Part shown: one piece after another, positions 22,391-34,585 of the stretch
How positions within the stretch are numbered: position 1 is the stretch's first letter
Layout of the letters: each line of letters begins with the position of its first letter
Source of the DNA: Posidonia oceanica
Taxonomy: Eukaryota > Streptophyta > Magnoliopsida > Alismatales > Posidoniaceae
Assembly: GCA_037176725.1 (NCBI GenBank)
Contig: JAZBRS010000074.1
Span: forward strand, 64,980,001 to 65,044,000
DNA length: 64,000 bases
Direction: 5' to 3'
Notes under the pieces: model-generated
What the model was told of the DNA's origin: nothing
The model's input: the letters and a program-made list of their open reading frames with translations, nothing else
Databases searched by the model: none
Position numbers and translations under genes: made by a program

Positions 22391-23540
22391 GATTCCACGG
22401 TCTTCTAAGCGTACGTTGTTGCTGGGTCTTGTGCTGGATCCGGTTAAGTTCTCAGTTTCCTCTGTTAGTATACTTCTCCCATCAAGCGGATTAATCCTAA
22501 CCATTTATATATTCATTACGAAATATAAAAACTTGCAATGAAATGGGAAATAAAAAAGAAATTATGATATGTTCACATTGGAGAAACAAGTGAAAAATCT
22601 GCGGGATGTGTAGGGAAAAAATAAATTACAATAATAAAATATAAAAGATTCCAACATTTACATATATTAATTGGTCCATGTATATATATATATATGAGTG
22701 TGTCTATGGTATTGAAATTTTTTAATTTTGACCATTCATTCAAATACATGAATAGTGGAATTTGTAATTATAAATAAATAATTGTAACTACCAATAGGTA
22801 GTTATAACTTTGTGAGACAATATCATGGGTACTATAAAATTTTCATATATATATATATTTATATATAAGCAAATTATCAGGTAAGGTCTGTCCTTACTTT
22901 TGTTAGATAAAACCCTTCATCATCTACCGTTAATAATACATTTCATGATTGAAATTAAATCTAGATTTTAAATTAGCAAAATCATCTATATTGTAATGGT
23001 GGTTTTGTGAATTTTCATTTTCCCTCTATTTCCATTTATTGATAGATTTTTATGTTAACTGAATCACATTAATATCCTATTACACTTTAATATTCTTTTT
23101 TATATGGTAATATCAAATTTTTTTATTTATAATGTTTTTATTTTTTAGTTTTAGTTTTAGTTTTAAATTCACATTCTCTTGTTTTTGTTTTAGTATTACT
23201 ATTTTTTCCTATTTTAGTTTCAATGTCAATTTTACACTTACTTGTTTTTATTTTAGTGTTACTGTTTTTTCCTGTTTTAGTTTGAATATTTGAGATGTTT
23301 ATTGTTTCAATATCACTGTTTTTTAGTTTGTGTTGCTGTAAAAAAAATTCAAGATCTCCCTTTCTTCCCCTCTTTCACTTCCCGCAGTTGCAGAAAAGAA
23401 ACAAAGAAGGAGATGGAGAGGAGCAGGGGCGGAGCACTACCCACTTCCTAAATCTCTTCCATCTCCTCAACTCACGCTGTTCATGATCTGTATATTTTTT
23501 TTTATTTTGGGTTCGTTTCCATTTCTCACGTACCAAAGAT
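22391..23540. other. AT-rich intergenic stretch with small repeats
   Basis: No gene is visible. AT dinucleotide runs lie at about 22679-22696 and 22846-22867 and may bound a small MITE, since GTCTATGGTATTGAAATTTT is roughly inverted at the far end. A 63-bp phrase with TTTTAGTATTACTATTTTTTCC is duplicated in tandem at about 23178 and 23240. Confidence 0.45.
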
Positions 23541-23559
23541 GGGGTTTGGGTCTCACGGG

Positions 23560-24220
23560 ACTGTACAACACACCATTGTCGCGGGAGGGTGGGGGGTGGT
23601 TGAAGGGCAGTGCGAGGGGAGGGTGTTGGACATTTGAGCCCACCGATCACTCGCTCGATCTCATCGATGGATGCCAGCTATGGCCAGGAGAGCGGGGTCA
23701 AGGAGGGCGTTGAGGGGGAAGGGGCATGAGGGAGGATTGCGCAACGAGAGGGAGGGCGGCGGGAGGGGAGGGTGTCGGGCATCCGAGCCTGCCGATCACT
23801 CGCTCGATCTCGTCGTTGGATGCGAGTTGTGGCGAGGAGGACAGGGTTGGGGAGGGCGTTGGGGGGGAGGCAGTGTGAGGGAGGACTGTGCTATGAGAGG
23901 GAGGGCATCGCGGACTGTGCGGGGGCATCAGGTCGGGGATTGCGTGGGGGCGTGAGGGAGGGCGTCGGGTGGGGGGGAGCTGTGGTGAGGGGGCATCGGC
24001 TTTGAGGAGGGCATCAAGGGGTTTGGAGGGGAGGGCGGTTGTGGCGTCGGGGGGTTGAGGCGGCATGAGGGAGGAGGATTGCACGGCGAGAGGCGTGAGG
24101 GCATTGGGGGTGGGCGTGGATGGCGAGAGGGGATGAGGATAGGCTAGCATCCGGGGGGCGGGGATGGAGGCTGTGACAAGCAGCGGGCGTGGGGGAGGGT
24201 GTGCGAGGGTTTTTTCCTGC
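23560..24220. repeat. GC-rich block with tandem duplication
   Basis: This is a strongly G-rich island (plus strand) in AT-rich surroundings. A unit of about 149 bp containing CCGATCACTCGCTCGATCTC is present at about 23643 and 23792, and GAGGGAGGGCG-like phrases continue to 24140 in shorter, more degenerate copies. Open frames on both strands here are a consequence of base composition. No protein family is recognised. Confidence 0.6.
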
Positions 24221-25600
24221 GAGAGAAGGGGAATGGGTTTTAATAATAAGATGATGTGAGGGATTTTGAAATTTAAATTTTAAAATTTTAGTGGTTTTTA
24301 AAGTAATTTCTGATTTTAATCAAAATCAAATCTATATATGATCTTCATTATGGATGCACAGAATGGAGAGTCTTACCAATAAAAATAAGGATGGATCTCT
24401 CCTGATATTAACTATACACACAGAGAGCATATCTCATGCATACCTCCTTTAGATAAGGTTTCATTTCAACTATTCATCAATAACTAGTAGATCAATTAAA
24501 AACCATTAAATAGAGAAAACCAAAAAACCAAAACTAGGTGAAATTTGCTTAAAATTTAAATTTAATTTTTAAAATTAAAAAAGAAAATAATTAATAACAA
24601 TAACCTTAACAATTCATGATTTTCTATCTCACCCCCACATCCCCCCTCTCTCTCTCTCTCTCACTTTTCACTCCCACCTTTCTCTCTCCCTCCCTCTCTC
24701 TCACTCTCTCCTCTCTCGCTCGTGCGCGCATACACACACTCTCTCTCTCTCTTGTTCCTCTTTCTTTCTCTCCTCACCTCTTTCTCTCTCACTCTCGATT
24801 CATGAAGACCAATAAAAGTCTTCATCGATGCAGTAATGAGGACGGTGTTGGTGTAACAAAGAGGCTATTCTTACCTTTCCTATTTCCTTCTCTAGCGACA
24901 TAAATCCACTTTCGATTCTAGAAACCCATTCTTCATCAAGCTTCAAGAAATTCTGGCACCACCATGATGTCTCTTCCTCACTTCGACTAATGAACCACCC
25001 TCGCTTTTTCACATGAAGCATTATTTTTTTTCCAGCATCAAGGTTCTAAGATCTGAAACATGTTGTCTCCTACAACTTTGATGCAAAAGGATTTATTTTT
25101 CTACAATAAACGACCTTCTTCTTTGACTTCAATCATGGATAGCAATGGGATTGCTTCATGTGTGCAGTGGGTTATGATCCAAAGTGGGAGAAGTGTGGTG
25201 ATCTTGATAGCATGGGTTTGGGATATGTTGGTTAAGCATCTTTTGTTTCGTATTTTAATTTATTATATGGACTTTAGGGTATAGATGTAGTATTTCTTGA
25301 TGGTTTTTTATTGGAATGCATGTAGGATGCTTGTAGAAATGACATGATGATGAAATCTTTTATGGTTCTTAATTTGGTTTGTCTTTAGTGGTGTTGTTTA
25401 TTTTTTTTTATGGTTTTTTGGACTAGTATAACGCTAATACTAAAATATACTTTACAATATAAACACTAAATTGCAGTGATTTGAATGCTAAAATTGATGC
25501 AATACGAACACTAATTCAATCCAAACACTTAAAATTGATACAATTTGGAAATTAGTGCAACCAGAACACTAAAATATAAAATAAAAGACTAAAGGACTAC
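24221..25600. other. Intergenic DNA with a CT-rich microsatellite
   Basis: 24640-24800 is a CT microsatellite (CTCTCTCT runs with short interruptions). A 74-codon frame at 25060-25284 has no recognised relative. The stretch before 25601 repeats phrases such as AACACTAAAAT. I see no gene. Confidence 0.4.
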
Positions 25601-27690
25601 TGTAACGCCCCCGACGTTACAAACTAGTACCAAACCCACCTAAACCTATTATTAAATAAATAATTCAATAAAGTGTAGGAAATTTAAATAAATAAACAAA
25701 TAAATAAACGAGAACAAAACTCAACAAAACCTAATTCTACCTAGAACCTATGGTATGCGGCTATGTAACTCCAACTACATGCACTAGACTGGATTGCAAC
25801 TCTACAATCTGCACCTGCAAGAAAACACCAAAAGCATGCATGAGTGACATCTAATCGTCACCCAGCACACGCCTAGCACTACTAAAAACAACAAATCGAA
25901 ACTGGAGCTGCTAGTACTCACCTCCCAAAGCCACACAACTGCCCCTCTCGGCAGCACCAAGGCTGAAGCCTATAAAGGCATCAAAACCTGCAAAACTCTA
26001 TTGCAGATAAGCATAAAATCCTTTTAAAACATGCTATTTCAAAACCATTTCTCTTTTCTCTTGCAAAACACGTGCATCTTTAAAATCTCTTTATGCACCC
26101 TTGGAATGGCTACTTTATGCCAAACCAAGTCCAAAAACCAGCACAAAGCCGCATCTCAAAACCAAGGTCTCCTCTAGATTAGAGTCTAAAAACCTCAATC
26201 AGAGCTCAGAAAAACACCAATCACAAAACCAAGGTCTTCTTTAGACTAGAGCCTGAAAACCTAAATCAGTGCTTGAGAAACCACAATCACAACTCACACA
26301 CACAGCATGAAAACCTGTCATGTCACTCTAGCCACAAGCGACCGACCAGCTCACAAGCAGCCGTCAAAGCGCACTGCACTGTCATGGCAGGACCACCCTA
26401 TGTAAGAACCCTCTGCCCTGGGTCTTTACTTTAAGAACCCTCTAAAGGTCTACTCTAGGACAAACACAAGGTACGCTCTCTCAGCATCCTAACTCAGGCC
26501 ACCAGGGAACTCTAACCTCAGACTCTACTAGCACTGTGCCCGGGCCACCTAGAGACTTTAACCCTGGACACTACCGACACTCAACTCGGCAACCACAACC
26601 TCGGACTCGTACCTAATCGTTTAGAAGTATTAATCGTCATTGGTTTGCCAATACGATCCTACGGCCGTTGTGATTCCCATAACTCGACAACCACAACCTC
26701 GTACTCGTATTCGACCCTTTAGAGGTATCAATCATCCCTGGTCCGCCAGTACGATCCTACGTTCCTTGTGGTTCTTACAGAAAACAACGGAAAACATGCG
26801 GACCTCATTCTAGGCAACTGACTCTAGACCATCTAGGGGTATCAGTTGTCCCTAATCCGCCGACCAAAAGCTTCGACCTCTTAGTCCCTCAAAACCTCAA
26901 AAATTATTTTCCAAAAGCCTTTGCAAATCTTATGCATTTTTTTTCTAAATTCTTTTTGGAAAACCATTTCAAAAGCCATTTCAAAATCAACTCAAAATAC
27001 CACAAAAACCATGCCAAACGTTGTACAAAAAGCCATGTCAAAACCACGCAAAACTTCATTCAAAATACCACCTAAAACCCCAAGGAAAGACCGTACTGCA
27101 GTTCACTGCAGTAGGGAGGCGCGTTAGAGATACGCGCCACCCCCACGCACTGGGAATACGTGCTAGAGGCACTCGTTGGGGACACACGCCTGTCCCCCGC
27201 GCCCCCAATGCAGAAAAGCTCAAGGCACCTTGCTCGAACCCAAACCTCAATCCCTGCCAAAACCAATAAATTCAACCACAAAACTCGAGGAAATTGAAAT
27301 TTAAACTATAAACCACACATTCACACAATAAACATACCAATCCACTCAAGAATCGGCTCAAAATCACACAAATGGGATGGATTCACTCGTGGAACCCATT
27401 CCCTTGCGCACGGCCTTCTCTGGCTGCCATGGCCACATGATCTCACTTGCGAGATCACATACACAATCCACACAATAACATGCAAACAATGAGCTAGATA
27501 GAGCATGTACCGTTCACCGATGATTGACTGTCACGCTCGCTTGATCACAGCAACGACGATGATCATAGTGGCTCCTTGGCATCATGACAGCAGCAGCAGC
27601 AACACGTCAGTAGCGGTGACGGCAATCGACGAACACGGACGGCCTCCTCATCCCCTCTTCTTCTTCTTCTTCCTAACCTCTCTCTCTCTC
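25601..27690 (-). repeat. R8: partial Tekay-type LTR
   Basis: It begins TGTAACGCCCCCGACGTTAC at 25601 (the 3' LTR end in minus orientation) and shares ordered phrases with R1 and R4: GGTATGCGGCTATGTAACTCC (25752), CTGCACCTGCAA, CATGAAAACCTGTCATGTCAC (26306). A palindrome cluster with ACTGCAGT twice (27095-27112) and GGCGCGT/ACGCGCC (27118-27138) sits where the other Tekay LTRs carry their own clusters. The right end is not clear, and no TTACA end with a duplication of GACTAC was found, so it is probably truncated. Confidence 0.72.
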
Positions 27691-28386
27691 TCTCATAAAA
27701 AATAACAGCAACACTAATACTAAAAATACAAGAAAAACATGTGTTTGCACTAATGAAAACAATAATAGATAACACAAAGCAATGCTTACCGCTCAGTTTA
27801 GTTTTAGTTTTGAATTTAGTTTTACTATATGATAAGTTTTTAGTTTTGGATGTTTTGGTTTTGAATTTAGTTTTAGTGATTGTGTTTTTTGTGAGAAGAA
27901 AGGTGAAGCACGTTCTTCATTTTTTTCAAAAAGAAGTCAAAAAAGAAATTTCACGATTCCCTCAAAATATTTTGTGCAATAACCGCAATTTCCTTTTTTG
28001 AAATGTTGTGCAATAATAGCACTAATTTGTGTTTTACAAGTGAATCCTAAAAATTAGTAACTAACTACAAAAGAAATCCACAATAAAAGGAAAGACGTGA
28101 TGAAATATTTATCCACAATATTTATTATTTCAAAAAAGAATTAAGAAATCCCACGTTTCCTTATAGATATTTTGACGAATCCTAAAAATTAGCAACTAAC
28201 CATAAAATAATCCATAATAAAAGGAAAGACGTGTTAAAATTTGTTATCATAAAACCATAAGCAATACAAAATAGAGGGAAATTAAAAACCACAAAACCAC
28301 CTAGACGTTTTAGTTGTTTTAGTAATAAGCCGGTGAATCGAGATCCAACTGACACTATGAACTTTACCTCATTTTATCTAGAGTAC
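27691..28386. other. AT-rich intergenic stretch
   Basis: No gene is visible. TTTAGTTTTAGTTTTGAATTTAG-like phrases repeat at 27795-27880, and a segment containing CCTAAAAATTAG-AACTAAC-AAA recurs at about 28048 and 28181 (an imperfect direct repeat). Confidence 0.4.
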
Positions 28387-29121
28387 ATTTTATATAAACT
28401 CCTGACTTTTCAACTTATTACAAATCGATCCCTCACTTTTAAAAAATAAATACCAAACCCTTCTATTTTCAGCTTATTATAAAAACACCCTTTAAGCTAG
28501 AATCTACCAGTTTTCCACTAATGGCGTTAGTATTGACATAAATACCTTTATGTTAAATTTTTGAATAACCCCATGTAATTTTAAATAACCCCTTCTAGTC
28601 ATTTAAACTAGTAACTATATAAAATCTTTTTAAATCACACCTTACATTTTGTAATAACCCATCTACTATCGTTGCCTCCTCCACTGCTGCCATTACCGCC
28701 TCCACCACCACCACCACTTTTGTCACCTCCTCTGCCACTACCACCACCACCACCATTGCCACTGCCACCGCTGTCACCTCTGTCACTACCACTGCCACCA
28801 CTACTGTTGCCTTCTCTACCACCTCATCCGCCATCGCCACTGCCACCGTTGCCACCTCATCGATGGATGCGTCGAAGGTGGAGGTAGAGGAGAAAGGTAG
28901 GGTTTGAGTTGGTTCATAAAATAATAGGGCAAAAAGGTCATTTCATGATCTCAAGTTAGTAGTTAACAATAGTTACAACCTTAAACCACCATTTGACTAC
29001 CATTCAACTAATGTTAGGGGTGTTTTTATAATAAAATAAAAATATAAGGGTTTGATATTGACTTTTTAAAAGTGAGGGATCGATTTGTAATAAGCTGAAA
29101 AGTTAAGGGTTTATATAAAAT
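28387..29121. mobile_element. Element with about 105-bp terminal inverted repeats
   Basis: The left arm (28387-28490) and right arm (29121-29018) are inverted copies. Shared phrases on the arm strand are ATTTTATATAAAC, CTTATTACAAATCGATCCC, TCACTTTTAAAAA, TACCAAACCCTT (TATCAAACCCTT on the other side) and TATAAAAACACCC. The 527-bp centre contains a CCA/CTG-type trinucleotide microsatellite (28670-28870). Long arms and no coding capacity suggest a Mutator-like or foldback element. I could not find a clean target duplication. Confidence 0.75.
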
Positions 29122-29163
29122 TTATTCTTTTAGCTATTTTGAGGAAAAATGCATTAGAAGCTA

Positions 29164-29232
29164 TGTATGTATGTATGTATGTATGTATGTATGTATGTAT
29201 ATAAATATATGTATGTGTATATATATATATAC
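29164..29232. repeat. TATG tetranucleotide microsatellite
   Basis: About ten uninterrupted TATG units from 29164 to 29200, then mixed ATATATG and TA runs to 29232. Confidence 0.95.
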
Positions 29233-29695
29233 GATTAGCTTCAAATGAAGACAATCCTCATTTTAAGTTTTTAACGACAACTTTTTATATCTCAACATCT
29301 AACTATTAGATTAAAATCTAAATTGCTAAATATGATCGAAACTATTTAAAATGCTTGTATAACATTTTAAGTTTCTAAATAATGAATTTAACATGTACTT
29401 ATTATAGCTTTGTATAACTTATAGAGAACCATTGAATTTGTATATGATTAGATTTATACGTTATGAGTTTCTAAATGACATGGATTTTGGTATGTATCTG
29501 ATCTAGATGATGTATATTAAGATCCATGAATTACATTTTGGTTTTGAAACTTACAATTTAGAGATCTAGTGATTTTTGCTTTAAAACCATTAAATTTATA
29601 TGTGAATAGATATGTATGCTAAGAGTTTTTAAATAATGTAGATTTGGACGTGTATCTGATCTAGATAGTGTAAATTAAAATTCATGGATACATTA

Positions 29696-29726
<31 letters not shown>

Positions 29727-30530
29727 AAGGGGAGTATTTGAATGAGACTAGGGACTTAACTAATTTATAATGAGCCCCCACAATATCTGCCCTTAGAAAC
29801 ACATCCAACGTCCCACATTAATTGAAGTTTATTTTGATTTGGTGGGGAAAATACATCATTTTACCCTATCTTCCCTTGTCTTCTTGAAACAATTCGCTCT
29901 CTCTCATCCTTCCCTCCTCTTCGAGTACTTTCCAGTTCTTCTATCACTCTCTAGGTTACAGCTCCAACACACCACTCTTTTAAGATGCTGCGACCTTCGA
30001 GTACTTTCCATCTTCTAGTTTGTTTTGCTCCGGTGTCAACTTCCTTCATCACCAAGGTGCTGTTGTAAACTTCCTCTTCTTCAACGTCGACGTCCACAAG
30101 GGTGATTTTCATCCTACTCTTTACTTTTTCCACAGTAAATGTCATTTTCTTCGATACCCACAAAATGTAGTTTCTTCGACGTTTGTTTTTTCGCTTCTAC
30201 ACTTTTTTCGTCGACCTTTGTTATTCACTCTATTTCTTACAATACCCTAAGGATTACTCTGGTTACCAAAGTAATTATTTAGGTTACCAAATTATTATTC
30301 TTATTACCATATGTGTTCATCCAAAAAGTATTTACAGTGGATTAATTGCATCTGAAAAATTATTGCCAAAGAAAATCATCTGGTTACCATAGAAAATCCT
30401 TCTATCACCATAGAAAAACATAAGGATACTGTTGGAATTCCTATTGTTACTATACAAATTCATCTATTTATCATTGAAAACCATCTAGTTACCATAGGAA
30501 ATGTTTTGATTACTATATAAAATCAGAAAT
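29233..30530. other. AT-rich intergenic DNA with TTACCA phrases
   Basis: A TA/GA microsatellite lies at 29694-29727. TTCGAGTACTTTCCA is present twice (about 29919 and 29996). From 30250 to 30510 the phrase GTTACCATAGAAAAT or a variant recurs about eight times at irregular spacing. I see no gene. Confidence 0.45.
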
Positions 30531-30544
30531 TCATCTTATTACGA

Positions 30545-33500
30545 AATTAATTCTTCTGATTATTGCCAATGCGTATTGCTTGCACGGTTTGGCATCGCAG
30601 TTTCTTGCCGCGGGTTGATACCACGTTTTGTTAGCGCGTATTGCTAGCACGTGTATCTGGCACGCATTGCTAGTGCGGAATGCTGGTGCGGAAAGTGCAG
30701 TATTCATGACCCAGAACTTAAGCTGCATTTGAGTGGTCTGGGCATTGCAGCCTTGTTTTGGATGTAGTGCTTTGGTGTTTTAAGGGTGAGGTGTTGTGTG
30801 TGGGCCCTTGTGGAAGTCTTAAGGGTCCATTCCGGGTTGTCGTGGCCAGTTGGCGAGCCTGGGAGGCTGATCTCCACTTGCTTGAGCCACTTGAGTTGTA
30901 AGTGGTTGAGTGGTTGTGGTTCTGTGCTCGTGGCCTTACATGTACGTGGTAATGGATTGGTGTTGTTTGCCGTGTGGTCTCGAAGTTGGTGCGCAGGGTT
31001 GTTGAGTGTTGGACTTGTGGTTGTGTGCACGAACTCATGGCCACTAATACGTGCATGGATTCTTCCTTAGCTTGTAGCCTTGCTCGAGCGTGGCTTCCTT
31101 CGCACGCCACATCTCCTTTACTCTTTCTCCCCCTTCTTATTCTTCTTCTTGACTCCTCTCCACCCTTTTTCTTATAACGAGAGAGAGAGAGAGGGGGAGG
31201 GGGAGAGGGGAGACAGAGAGGGAGAAGGGAGGCAGAGAAGATAGGGGAGGTCGTGGCCGTCATCGTCGCTGTAGTGCTGCCGTCGCCGTTGTCGAGAGGA
31301 GGAGGAGATCTAGAGTAGGCCAAGATGGAGGAGAGATGCGTCATCACTCGCCGTCGTTGTGTCGTTGTTGGCATCGTCGATGGAGGTACACACCCCGTAG
31401 ACCTTCTTTTTGAATTCATGGAATGATTGTAGGGGCATGTTAGTGTGGATTTGATGTGTGTGGAGGCTTGAAAGATTTTTAGAGGATTTTTGGTGGATTT
31501 TATTGTCATTTATGGACGACTGTTGGGTGAATAGTGTTTATATGTTTGTTTGATGTTTTCTTAGGCTACAGGCAGTGGATTTTGATGATTTCTATTCCAA
31601 ATGGAAGATCATCTCGAGATCTTCAATTTGGTATATTATTTGTGATTTTTGGTTGAGTGTGGTGGAATTGAGGTATTTTAGTTTGTCGTGGGTTTTACTG
31701 TACATGTGCATAGTAACCACGAGCTTTGGTTGGTGTTTTCTTGCGATCTGTTCAACGGATCTTTGTGATTTTTGTCTCGGATTGTAGGGTTCGTCGAGAT
31801 CTTCAATTCGGTATATCGTTTGTAATTTTTGGGGAAGGATGGATTTTTGGTCGTGAAAATTTAAAGTTGGTTTATACTAATCAATTAATGGGTCGTCTAT
31901 AGGAAGAACAATAGTTTTGGGAAATTTTGCATCCTTGTCCCTTATATTTTTTAGAACTGTATTTAAGTCTCTAGTTTTATATATTTATTGTATTTCAGTC
32001 CCTAACTTTTATATTAGATTTGCATTTTTGTTTCTAGTTTTATGTTAGTTTGCATTTAGGTCTCTAACTTTATATTAAATTACGTTTTGGTCCCTGAGTT
32101 TGGTGGATAGTTACTTTTTAATCCCTGAACTTTGTGGAACTTGCTTTTCAGTCCATGACTTTTGTTTGAATTACTTTCCAGCCCTTTATTTACATGATAA
32201 ATTGCATTTGGGTCCATAATGACTTGTTTTTTGTGGTTTTTAGTATGTTTAGTGTTACATTAATTTTGTATGTATTTATGGCATAATAATGATTAGGAAA
32301 ATCACTAGAATAATCTAAGGAATGCCTAAAATGGATTAGCAAGATCCCACTTGGACTGTAGCTAGATTAAAAGACTATAGAACTTAGAAATACTAAGTTC
32401 TCCCGTAAGTGGTTTAGATGAACATTAGGGATCATGACTTAACCCTAGGATTAGATGTTGGCTTGGTGTTTGATGTGGTGCACTTAATGAGTTATTCAGT
32501 GGCACTGTTTGGGTGTTTGACACTGAGCTGGCTGTGTCTTATGTAAGACACAGGCCAGTAGGCGTCTTACACTTTGGCACCAGGACTTAGGCTACATTTG
32601 TTTGTAGCTCTAGGTTGCTCTAGCTGCTCCAGTTTCCATGTAGAGCAGTTTCTTTACGCAAACAACATTGCTCTCGGAGGGCGAGAGTTATGAATATGCT
32701 AGCATTTTACTGTAGACAATGAGGAAATGGTGATCTTCCAGGGAGTGGGGTGCAGAAGGATCTTTCGGGCAGCAGCTACAATGCCGACTCCCAACTAGCA
32801 TTCTCTTGTTGGGATCCCCAAACAAATGTAGCCTTAGAGTTCTGGGTGTGTTTGGTGTTGCCGTTCAGTGTTGTAAGCTAAATGGGACTTCAAGACCATT
32901 GTTCTGGTTTTTGTGAGGCCTCTTCTGGGTAAACTCTATACCCAGAAAGTGTCTTTGGGTGATTTTAAATAGTTTTCAAATGGTTTTAGAAAATGTGGAG
33001 TGCTTGGGAATGGCTTCCCAAGGTTTTGGAAAAGTATTTTGAGGACCAAGAATCCTAAGCTCTCGGTCGGCCTTCAGGGACGAGTGATACCCCTAGGGCT
33101 GTTAGCTGTTTGCTTAGGGTGAGGTCCAGGTGTTTTTTGGCTTTGTGGGACCAAGAGACTGAGGCTCTCGGCCGGCCTTTAGGGATGAGTGATACCTCTA
33201 GGGTTGCGAGCTGTTTGCTTAGGGTGAGGTCCGTGTGGTTTTTGTGGCTGTAGAGGTTAGGACGCCGAGAGGGTGTATCTTGTGGTTTGTCCTTCAGGTG
33301 GAGGGACAACTCGCCCGAGTGTAAGGTGAGCGGCTTTCCCAGGTGGGGTTAGCCTTTTGAGGGTCCTTCAGGTGGAAGGACGTTGGGACGAACAGACTCC
33401 TCCACAAGGTGGTTGTCCGTGGCAGTGCAAACACTATGGTAGCTCCTTGGTGGACTACTTGTGGCCAATGTTGGTTGCTTGGCATCGGGCAGCACGACAC

Positions 33501-34295
33501 ACGACTGGTGTTTTGTTTGAGGTGGTGTTTGTGCCTATGTGGCGTTGCGGTTGCGCTAAAGTAGTGGGGTGGTTGTTGCGCCTGTGTGAAATTGTTGTTT
33601 GGCCTATGTAGCTTTGGATTTTTGACTGTCTGGTGGTTACTGTGTTGCATGTTCTAGATGCAATTGAAAGCCTTCAGACATCGTTGGCCGTCTGATCCGC
33701 ATAGAGAGTGCACGGGGTTTCAGACTGTGTGGTTTTGGGCTTGATCTGACAAGAGCAGCCATTTCATGTGTGCGTAAAGGGTTTGAATGAGCGTGCATAT
33801 GGTTTTGGTTTGAAATAAAGAAAAGAATGGTTTTAAATGCATGTTTTAAAGGTTTTGCTACTTGTTGGCAATAGGAAAGTGCTTTGGTGTGGTGTTGTGG
33901 CTTCCAGGTGAGATGCTGAGGTTCTGTTGCTTGTGGCGCAATTATGTCTGGTTCCTCGATGTTGTTTGCCGAGTTGGTTGTGTGTGTGTTTAGGAGGGGT
34001 GTGTGCTGGGTGACTGTTTTGAGTGATCACTCATGTGTACTTTGTTTTGGTGTTTTCACAGGTGCAGGATAGGAGCCGTATTTTACTAGTGCACATAGGA
34101 AGGAGTTACACTACCACACATCAGGGGTTATGGGTAAGTGAGTTAGTTTTATTTTTAGTTGTTTATTAGATTTATTTATGATAGCAGTGCTTATAGTATT
34201 TGTTAGATTTAACCTCCTGTAGTTAATAAATGTTAACTAAAAAGATTAAAAAAAATGTAGCTAGGTTTGAGAGGTAGCAACTTGAGGGTCGTTAC
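30545..34295 (+). repeat. R7: Tekay-type LTR, plus orientation
   Basis: The right end GAGGGTCGTTACA (to 34295) matches the 3' end of Tekay LTRs. Inside, the block ATTTCTATTCCAAATGGAAG, then CGAGATCTTCAATTTGGTATAT (31588-31636) is the plus-strand form of R1 14820-14930. It is present a second time at about 31795-31825. Other contents are a GCA/GCACG-rich start (30570-30700), a CT/GA-rich stretch (31100-31250), a degenerate TTTTGGTCCCT array (31920-32230) and the palindrome at 32532-32553. No primer site follows 34295, so it is a solo or broken LTR. The left end is only approximate. Confidence 0.72.
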
Positions 34296-34296
34296 A

Positions 34297-34520
34297 AGGT
34301 CTGTTAACTTGTCATCTTCCTTTTGCCGGTAGGTCTGTTAACCTGTCATCTCCTCTTCTGTGGCAGGTCTGTTAGCCTGTCATCTTCCTTTTGCTGGTAG
34401 GTTTGTTAACCTATCATCTGCCTCGTTCTGTGGTAAGTTTGTTAACCTACCATCTGTTCCCATTCTGCGGTAGGTCTATTAACCTATCATCTTTCCTTTT
34501 GGCAACAGGTCTGCCACATG
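34297..34520. repeat. 34-bp minisatellite
   Basis: The phrase AGGTCTGTTAACCTGTCATC recurs at 34297, 34331, 34365, 34399, 34435, 34472 and (half) 34508, with a 34-37 bp period and TTCCTTTTGCCGGT-like spacers. It lies between R7 and the Tat A LTR, starting at the R7 edge. Confidence 0.9.
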
Positions 34521-34585
34521 TCATCCCCTCTCTAGGCTGGTAACCCCAACTACCCAGATGACATCCGTCAAACTGTCTGGCATTC

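Noticed and set aside
22045..22541. Frames of 90 and 125 codons across the eL13 promoter
   Set aside because: They run antisense over the first exon and promoter and have no recognisable domain.
23671..24150. Coding frames of 77-150 codons on both strands
   Set aside because: They overlap on both strands in a tandem, GC-biased block and look like low-complexity translations.
28595..28887. Val/Ala-rich and Pro/Leu-rich frames
   Set aside because: They are translations of a CCA/CTG-type microsatellite inside the inverted-repeat element.
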